The translations under genes and the position numbers were made by a program. DNA of 53,175 bases from Neolentinus lepideus HHB14362 ss-1 (taxonomy: Eukaryota; Basidiomycota; Agaricomycetes; Gloeophyllales; Gloeophyllaceae), in assembly GCA_001632425.1 (NCBI GenBank), contig KV425627.1, forward strand, positions 11,236 through 64,410, written 5' to 3'. The notes beneath the pieces are model-generated. The model worked only from the letters and a program-made list of their open reading frames with translations. It did no database searches and had not been told where the DNA came from. Of the stretch, positions 48,271 to 53,175 are shown piece by piece (within the stretch, counting starts at the first letter, position 1; each line of letters begins with the position of its first letter).

Positions 48271-49834
48271 TGTATGGAATCATCCTGAGTTGACTGCTAC
48301 GACTTCGTTTCGAGCTCGTAGATAACTCTGGTGTGCATCTGGACAAGTGGCAAAAGTTTTGACGGAGGGATCTGAAGACATCGAGAAAGTATATGTGGCG
48401 TCCACTGTTCACAACCGACCTATTGTGTTCAGTATTGCAGTGCTTTGTGAGAGCTCTCTTCCGAATCAGATCATCAAGTTGCAGCTGTAGTCCAAGGTCC
48501 AGGGCAGAAGCTATGTATACCCGACGGACGAGATTTGGATATACATCGGAGCTCAGCTCCGTCGTGAACCTGCTGGCTGGGTGGTAGGGCCCTACGTACA
48601 GATGGTAAGCATGGCTCGTTTCTATAAATCCGCTCATTCTGATAAGGGTAGCGCGAATAGCATGGAGATATTGATTATTCGCTCTCATGTGCGACATGTG
48701 CTCGCTATTCCGCGTATCAGCGTCTCAGATATGAAAGAGGCTTCCCATCATTGGGTAGGATGGGAAGACAGCGGTATGCGGCGTACTTTTCGTCCGCTTA
48801 TTGTCACGATCGCTCGCATATGTATTCCCCGCTTCTGTATGGGCATTTCATGGTCGCATATGCGGAAGTGGTAACGGTTGGATAGGTATGCAAGCGGGCC
48901 GGAGGTGAATATACTGACACCTGGAGAGCTCCTGGGTAAGAATATCGGGCGTTATTCTTATGTTACGCTGCTGATGATTTTTCACAGAAACTGTAGGTTC
49001 CGGACTTGCTCCTATCAAGGATGCCGCGGCGGTGACCCGTCGTACTATGCAACGCATTCACGGGCTCCACGTCTCAGAAGCTATACTGGACACGAGAGTC
49101 GTTCATCAACGGGGGCTAGATCATCTATGCACCATCGATCATGGTTTGGCATGGCCGTACAGGGTGAGGAACGTATTCAAGAATGTGCTCTTAGTTGGCG
49201 ACTCGTGGGATGGCTGGCGGTTAAATGAGCGCCGCGTTGCTGTACCTGAAGTGCTATTGTGCGTGTCATACCACGTGACGGCGAGGCATTGTTGGAGGCC
49301 GCGCGTGTCAATCGGTTTGTTTCGATCGCATCGCTGGACAGACGACGTGCGGCCGAGTGCGTTCACACAGCAACATCCGGAGCAGGACCGGCGGTCAAAT
49401 GGTTGTGCAAGCTACTGCCCTCGCCCGACTCGCAGCTTCAGACCACACTCGAGTCTAAGTGCACAACATCACGACTCGTGAAAGGCTAGCGGCAATAGCG
49501 TCACCGTTGCCCCAGCACTGTCCATAGGAGATACTGCCAGTTACGCCGTGTGACGATGTGCGATGTGAATTTTAATCCCGAACGAGTTGTAGAGCGCCCC
49601 AGTACGGCGCTCCAGTGACATACAGTGTCCGTATGCGACCAACCTGCGTCTGCGTATTCTTGGGACATGGGCGTCCGTTCGGCTTGGCTATTTCTGTGAG
49701 CGTTAACTGCCTCATGTCCGGCACGGGGCGGTAAGTTGTAGAAGCTGTACGCATCCCACGTCCCATTGTCCACAGCGTTCAACGTCGTCTCCTGCGCTCT
49801 TCTGTATCGCAAACCAGAACTAACTTGAATTCGA
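48271..49834. other. Region between phosphatase relic and STAND gene
   Basis: No intact gene is supported. The part from 49032 to 49490 is coding-like on the plus strand, with an apparent frame change near 49256-49262 (VPEVLL in one frame, then RVIPRDGEALLEAARVNRFV in the next). I do not recognise the family. The last ~200 bases should contain the promoter of the NACHT-WD40 gene. Confidence 0.4.
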
Positions 49835-52800
49835 ATGACTACGATGGCTACTATCAACACGTCTCCGCCTAGCGTTCCTGCTGCCGGTGGACCGTTTGTG
49901 CTCGAGATAAAGAGTACGATCCCTCTGTCTTACCGTAGCGATTCGGATCCGTGTGACGTTGGATGTTGTAGATATCAAGATCGATGGACTGCAGAAGCGA
50001 CCTGCCTGGCAGCGAATTGTCGGAAAGGGTAAACTCTACGTAACAATATCCATCGGGGACACCACTCGCGGCACAAAGGCTGTCTCTCCGCAGGGGGGAG
50101 TTGCGCGTTGGGATGACTTAATGGTCTTGTAAGTTTGTCACAGCATACTTATTCATTTACGGAAAGTACTGATGCGGGCGGGGCAGCGACCCTGTCCAAC
50201 ACTCTTCATCCATGGCCCTTGCCGTGATGCTCAAGCATGCAGTCCGCAAAGATGAGATCTTGAACAAGTTGGTAGACACGGTGGCATCACTTCTCGTCTC
50301 GGACACTGGACTTCGTATGTCAATATCACCCCTTACAATCAGTATCTAATCCTTGTAATAGCTACATCTCGGATCATACCACCAGTTTCACCTGGACCTG
50401 GAGCTTATTGGCACATAGAGTTCACTGCTACTGCAAGGGATATGCTAGAATATGGCCGGGATCTTACTGCACAAGTTGGGCAGGCATTTAGCCAGATGCC
50501 TTTGGGACAGCATGTCACCTCAGCAGTTTCACGTGTGGAGACTGCCATCTCTGGCATCAATAACATGTCTACTGCAATTTCCAACAATGCAGATTTATTG
50601 GAGCCTGTTCTCAAGAAGGTGAAAGTTCTGTGTGAAGTGGCTGACTCAGTATCAGAGGTGAGGATCAACTGGATTCACTCTGTGCTGTTTTACCATCAGA
50701 CCATTAGATTCATCCTTATGCAAAGATGGTCCTTGCTGTTCTGTCAGCTGTACCAAAGGTTGTTCACTGAGTCTGTTGTTATGGACATTACTGACATGTT
50801 TAATGTGGTCAAGGTCATTCTGCAAGGGGCTGATCGTGATGCCAAAATCTATGACTTGGTTTCTACTATGAATGATGTTTTTTCCTTTGTTGAAGATGCC
50901 AACAATCTCCCAGACCAATTGGTAAAACAGAAAAAGATCATTCTAAAGATGCTTCACTGGAGTATGGAGTGTGGGTACTTTCTCAAGAAATATGCTGATG
51001 ATAAAACTTTTGGTGAGATCTATTTTCTGCTCATCATTGGTGATTGGGAGTGTAACCCCGCTCCAGTTGTTCGAGCTTTGAAGAATGCTACCTCAAACAC
51101 TGATGAGCTGATTCAAGAGTTCAAAACCATATTTGAAAGCCTTCAACAGGCATTTGGGAATCATGCAGTCTTACAGACCCAGATTCTCTCCACTCAAATT
51201 ATCAATGACCTGAAATCAGCTGGTAAGTATGAATGTATTGTGGAATTGAAAAACTGGGTGCTTATAGTTGTTACCTTAGAAAATGAGATACATGGAATAG
51301 ACCTCAACAATATCCCATATGCTGCTGGGGCATCATTCCAACCATCAAAAGCTTGCTTACCTGGCACACGTCAAGCTTTGCTTGATGACATTTTAACATG
51401 GATCAATAATAATGATGATTCACGCATCCTTCTCCTTACTGGTGCAGCTGGTACTGGAAAATCTGCAGTAGCCCATACTATTGCAGGGCATCTCAAGACT
51501 TTGGGCCAACTGGGGTCTTCATTCTGTTTTAGCAGAGATCACTCTGATCGTAGTCCTGACCAACTATTCAGCACAATTGCTGTTGATTTGGCTTATCATA
51601 ACCAACATATTATGCAGTCACTGAACAAGCTGGATCCTGCAAGCCGTACCTCTGCAGATGTGTCTGCTCAATTTCAATCTCTACTAGTTCAAGCAACACA
51701 GAATCTGGATATGATGGGACCTCTCATCATTGTCATTGATGCTTTGGATGAAAGTGGAGATGTACATGCAAGGAGATCTATTCTGAATATATTTTCTACA
51801 GAGATCAAATCTCTCCCAGCCAATTTCCAGATTATTCTTACTTCACGTCCAGAGCAGGATGTGATACAGAAGTTGGCCAATTGTCCACATGTGAAACATA
51901 TGTCAATGGAAGATGTGCAAACCACCAGGCAGGATATTGAGAAATACATATCTAGCGAGTTGAAGCCCCTTGGGAACACTTTCAACAAGAAGGATTATCA
52001 AGTGCTTGTAGAGAAATCAGGGAATCTGTTCCAGTGGGCCTTTGTAGCTTGTCACACAATCATTGGTAGTGGCAAAGCTGGAAGCACTGCCAGGTACAGG
52101 TTTTCACAGATCAGTGATGAGGTTCATTCTGGTCTAGCACCAGCACCACTGGACCAACTGTATTCCACTGTGTTGAATTCACTATTTGAGATGGATGATG
52201 ATCACGTCAAGGACCAGTTCCACAACATATTGGGACCTATTGTGATTGCACATGAACCACTGTCCATTGACTCACTGAAGATACTTCTACAAGAGAAGTA
52301 TTCCATTGAGGAGATCAAGTCCATCTTGGGCTATATGGGTGCACTACTATATGGAGCAACTGGGCCCAATACTACACCTATCAGGCTACTTCATACCTCC
52401 TTCCGGGACTACCTCATGGACCAAGATCGATCTAGGGAGTTCTACATCAATGAAGTAGATCATCACCAACAATTGTGCTATGCATCAATGAAGATTATGC
52501 TGAAATATCTTCACTTCAACATTGGAGACCTTGTGACATCTCACAGACCAAACCCAGAGAAGATCCAAGGTCAACTTGACAATCTCAGTCTCTCATACTC
52601 TTGCTGTTACTGGGGCTATCATTTGCAGGAGGTACCATATGAAGAGGATCTTAGTAAATGCATGGGGGTATGGCTAAAGCATAAGTTGCTTTACTGGTTT
52701 GAAGCTCTTAGTGTGCTGAGAAAAGTCAATGCTGCACGTCCAGCATTGCTGAAACTTGAGCAATGGTTCCAGGTAAGTCTGTTCTGGAAAGAGCTCAGAA

Positions 52801-53175
52801 TAACTTATGCAAGGATGAATAGGAAAGTGAACTTAAGGGCTTCACAAGAGATGCTGCCCAGTTCATTCTCTATTTCAGTGTGCCTATCTCAGCATGTGCT
52901 GCACATATCTACCTGTCAGCACTACCCTTCTGCCCAGAGCAGTCATTGGTGGCAAGACACTATCTACCATCTATGGCACATACACTGAGAGTGGAAACTG
53001 GGCAGATACAAAGTTGGCCAGCAACCCAAATGCAAATTGCAGGACATGGGGGCTGGGTAACATCTGTGGGATTCTCTCCAGATGGGAAGCAGATTGTCTC
53101 TGGGTCAGGTGACAAAACCATCAGGATCTGGGATGCACAGACTGGAGAGGCAGTAGGAAGTCCACTTGCAGGACA
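49835..53175 (+). CDS. NACHT-WD40 STAND protein with C2-like N-terminus (3' end beyond window)
   Basis: The start at 49835 is tentative. The first part joins into a C2-like exon ending at 50128 through a very short (25 nt, from 49895) or a 52-nt intron. Later exons are 50187-50314, 50362-50657, 50708-50758, 50814-51012, 51067-51222, 51280-52772 and 52823->53175. The C2-like part reads IRVTLDVVDIKIDGLQ and KLYVTISIGDTTRGTKAV. A helical bundle follows (about 50440-51220). The NACHT domain has P-loop GAAGTGKSAVAHT (about 51441), Walker B LIIVIDALDE (about 51723) and sensor LTSRPEQDV. The linker (AAHIYLSALPFCPEQS) leads into the first WD40 repeat at 53042 (GHGGWVTSVGFSPDGK). By family such proteins sense a ligand with the repeats and switch on the N-terminal effector in self/non-self or immune-like responses. 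The last part is CpG-poor. Confidence 0.85.

Noticed and set aside
48050..48697. 215-codon minus-strand frame as a gene
   Set aside because: It is antisense to the phosphatase relic. The run of Phe and Ser arises from the complement of its Lys-rich stretch.
50658..50813. Reading the NACHT gene as one uninterrupted frame from 50442 to 52988
   Set aside because: The frame is open by chance through two introns. Splicing at 50658-50707 and 50759-50813 restores the family-like IHPYAKMVLAVLSAVPKVIL stretch.

Overview
The window is fungal nuclear DNA, most likely from an agaricomycete basidiomycete. The evidence is gene structure (almost every gene is cut by many introns of about 50-60 nt with GT..AG ends and short exons) and gene content: a NACHT-WD40 STAND protein, an NRPS-like A-T-R reductase, an M36 fungalysin, a fungal Hsp70-like ATPase, tyrosine-kinase-like kinases and IPC synthase. 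No bacterial-style operons, CRISPR arrays, rRNA genes or convincing tRNA genes were seen. All gene models are hand-spliced from the sequence, and reading phase was checked across each junction.

Layout. 1-1062: non-coding DNA with a tandem ~150-bp direct repeat. 1063-7333: two tandem paralogous kinase genes of six exons each, about 2.9 kb apart. 7965-12448 (+): large RhoGEF (DH-PH) protein, tail to tail with a 22-exon SulP transporter carrying STAS and cyclic-nucleotide-binding domains (12630-17471, -). 17472-20188: gene-poor divergent promoter region. 20189-22829: secreted fungalysin. 23118-24027: Rab18-type GTPase. 24028-26823: gene-poor. 26824-30942: NRPS-like adenylation-thiolation-reductase enzyme, followed on the same strand by a small SAM methyltransferase (31364-32268); together these look like a minimal secondary-metabolism pair. 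32544-33594 (-): CFIm25, an mRNA 3'-end-processing subunit. 34185-35501: AUR1 (IPC synthase, sphingolipid pathway). 35727-36835: phytanoyl-CoA-dioxygenase-like enzyme.

From about 37 to 49.5 kb, intact genes alternate with decayed ones. The decayed ones are an Hsp70-like pseudogene (37062-39824), a GMC-oxidoreductase relic (43588-44395, -), a NIF/FCP1-type phosphatase relic (about 47575-48270) and an unrecognised coding-like stretch (49032-49490). The intact ones are a SAP-domain protein (40666-41523, -), an alpha/beta hydrolase (42147-43308) and a D-amino-acid oxidase (44872-46223, -). The window ends inside a NACHT-WD40 gene (49835->53175). Its last part, from about 50.36 kb onward, is strikingly poor in CpG compared with the rest of the window, including its own first exons.

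The most unusual signals are this CpG boundary inside one gene, the dense run of gene decay just upstream of it, and the tandem kinases with identical all-phase-0 intron architecture.
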